Below, in pieces: positions 62,387 through 64,000 of a stretch of 64,000 nucleotides of DNA. Position 1 is the stretch's first letter; every line of letters begins with the position of its first letter. This stretch comes from Girardinichthys multiradiatus (Eukaryota > Chordata > Actinopteri > Cyprinodontiformes > Goodeidae): NCBI RefSeq assembly GCF_021462225.1, contig NC_061797.1:38714147-38778146 (forward strand). The letters run 5' to 3'. Made by a program: the position numbers and the translations under genes. Under the pieces are notes generated by a model. That model did no database searches. It had not been told where the DNA came from and saw nothing but the letters and a program-made list of their open reading frames with translations.

Positions 62387-62750
62387 TGTGTAACTTAGTG
62401 GCTTGCTCAAAACAGCTGTGTATGTGTGTGTGTCTGACTTGGCTGTGGTCTGCCCGGCGCCAATTTCTGTACATGTCTGAAAATAACAGCCAAAAGTAGA
62501 ATAACAGGAATGTCGTGAAGGTCGAACAGACAGCTGAATGCCAGGTGTAAGAGTTCAACTGACACTCAGCTAAAAATATGTGTTTTTTTTTTGTAATTGT
62601 ACACGCCTTGCTTTTGAATAAAAACCCTGTCTTTGGGGAGGAAAAGTCAGAAGTGTTTCTGGTGACTCAGCTCGAACACCTCTCCTCGGCCGGGCAGAAG
62701 AAACTGTGCAGACTCTGTGCTTCCTTTTATTATTTAGTTTTACTAAAACA
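62387..62750 (+). mobile_element. Probable solo LTR inserted in the DIRS 5' region
   Basis: A 364-base AT-richer block inside the GC-rich DIRS begins TGTGTAACTTAG and ends TACTAAAACA (TG…CA ends), with GTAT on both sides (62383-62386 and 62751-62754). It has AATAAA at 62617-62622 followed about 15 bases on by a GT-rich stretch and a 120-base U5-like tail. This layout fits an LTR of a retrovirus-like or LTR retrotransposon with 4-base target duplication. No internal genes. The four-base repeat could be chance, so boundaries are provisional. Confidence 0.45.
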
Positions 62751-63182
62751 GTATAGCATATGACTTAGTTTTTCCAAAACAAACGAGCACGCAGGAGTTT
62801 CTGGGAACAACTCCATCACTTCTCAATACAGACACGAGCCAGGCAATCCGAGCGAGAACTGTGCAGCACAGAACGCAGTCAGAGCATCCAGCTTCCACTC
62901 ACCTGAAAACTGCAGCTGTCCGCTCCTCCCCACCCGGTCTCAACAAGAGAAAAGAAGCGCCAGCAAAAAGCTTCCAGCTACTAGAATTCTGCTGACAACG
63001 AAACAGAGAAACGTCAACCACAGCCTTAGAGGGCTACAAAGAGCACTCCGACAAATAAGACACAGGCAGGATGACGCCGAATCACACAAACCGTGTGCTT
63101 ACCTCTCTTAGACTTGCAATACCCAATAAGCGCCGAAACACGGACTTATAGGAGCGACCAACCTGCGAAACACGCGACGGTT

Positions 63183-63366
63183 GACAGCGAGAAGATCCCA
63201 GAGACCAAACGTAGCCTTCCACGTGCTACTTATAGACGCACGCCCAGGTGGGCTACGTGTCACGTGCGTGACTTTGTTTACATTTAATCTCGACCTGCGC
63301 GGAGCACGAACAGACATATCCAGTTTGTTTACTGCCACTGGCAGTCAGGAAGGAATGAAACAGAAC
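63183..63366. repeat. DIRS right terminal inverted repeat
   Basis: 63183-63338 is the inverted match of 57765-57923; the tip '…ccactggcagtcaggaaggaatgaaacagaac' (63333-63366) matches the second half of the internal complementary region and differs from the left tip. Confidence 0.88.
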
Positions 63367-64000
63367 TTGATTTAACATCTCCCTTTGGTCACATTATTTT
63401 CAGGGGTACCATCATTTTTGTCCAGGCCTATTTCATGAGTTTATTTTTTTTTTTTTACAATTCTGTTGAAGCATGTTTGAAAAGCAATGTCTGACATTCA
63501 TTTGTTCATTTTCATAGAATTTTTATTCATTATTACCTTTGTCAGATTCAAGTTATTTCTGTGACCATTGTGAGTTTTTCTTTCATTAACCGAGGGGTAC
63601 CAACAATTTTGTCCACGTGTGTATATTCCATGAATCATTGTTGAATCTTTCATCTGAACATGGAAGGTTTGCATGACTGCAAACCTACCAGACAATGCCC
63701 TTCATCTAAACATTCAGACCAGGCAAGAAGAGCAATAATAGAGGAGGCAGTCTAGAGACCCATGGTAACTCTGGAGGAGCTGCTGTGATCCACAATCCAG
63801 GTGGAACAACTCTTAGCAGTCCACTCAACAAATCTGCCCTTTATAAAAGAATGGCAAGAAGACAGCCATTGTTGAAAGAAAGCCATAATATGTCAGATAG
63901 GTTGAGACCAAAATCTACTAAACCTTTTTTATGTAAAACACTAAAACCGCAACCTGAACCTTACAATGTCCCAGTCAAAGTCCAGAGCTAAATTCAATTG

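Larger units (their letters stand above)
57723..63366 (-). mobile_element. DIRS-type tyrosine-recombinase retrotransposon
   Basis: About 5.6 kb, read on the minus strand in the order Gag-like, RT, RNase H, tyrosine recombinase. Its ends are inverted repeats (57765-57923 against 63183-63338), and an internal complementary region at 57951-58047 is the complement of both outer extremities joined. Such internal regions, and a YR instead of an integrase, define the DIRS group, thought to replicate through a circular intermediate and insert without duplicating the target. No target duplication is seen here, as expected. GC content is far above flanking DNA. Gag and RT are frameshifted, and a probable solo LTR interrupts the 5' region at 62387-62750. 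Confidence 0.93.

Noticed and set aside
62456..62462. TGGCGCC on the minus strand, resembling a tRNA-Lys primer binding site
   Set aside because: The AATAAA and tail order of the surrounding block point to the plus strand, the motif lies inside the block rather than after its end, and no gag-pol follows.
57723..63366. Reading the element as an LTR retrotransposon or endogenous retrovirus
   Set aside because: Terminal repeats are inverted, not direct, and the integrating enzyme is a tyrosine recombinase.

Overview
This window is animal nuclear DNA, almost certainly from a teleost fish. Genes are split by GT-AG introns, and the gaps are filled with Tc1/mariner transposons, RTE- and CR1/L2/Rex1-type LINE pieces, tRNA-derived SINEs and a DIRS retrotransposon. 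This mix is typical of ray-finned fish; the abundant Tc1 family at 44.5 and 54.3 kb suggests a percomorph, perhaps cyprinodontiform, but the species is not established.

Two host genes are supported. On the minus strand, the 5' half of garre1 (KIAA0355) runs from a CpG-rich candidate promoter near 24.3 kb, through a candidate noncoding exon near 13.3 kb and the first coding exon (11973-12461), to a second coding exon (1-192) cut by the left window edge. On the plus strand, gpi (glucose-6-phosphate isomerase) is complete: 18 coding exons from 28900 to 41606 assemble by eye into an unbroken 553-residue protein with all catalytic residues. The two genes are divergent, with start regions about 4.5 kb apart.

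Layout: 1-24.3 kb is garre1, mostly introns carrying old Tc1, LINE and SINE pieces. 24.3-28.8 kb is intergenic and holds a Tc1 element inserted in an older Tc1. 28.8-41.9 kb is gpi; introns 5, 9 and 17 hold dead Tc1 copies, and the Tc1 in intron 9 contains a probable solo LTR. From 41.9 kb to the end no host gene was recognised. That part holds two sister Tc1 copies (44.5 and 54.3 kb), an RTE-type LINE inserted in a Tc1 (51.4-52.2 kb), other repeats, and a four-layer nest at 56.1-64.0 kb: a Tc1 remnant containing a second Tc1, which contains a 5.6 kb DIRS-type tyrosine-recombinase retrotransposon, which contains a probable solo LTR.

The host genes are conventional. The most unusual content is the nested transposon stratigraphy, where target duplications or known family breakpoints let the order of insertion be read. 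I did not find a convincing new biological system. All family assignments rest on motifs and remembered family features, not on a database search.
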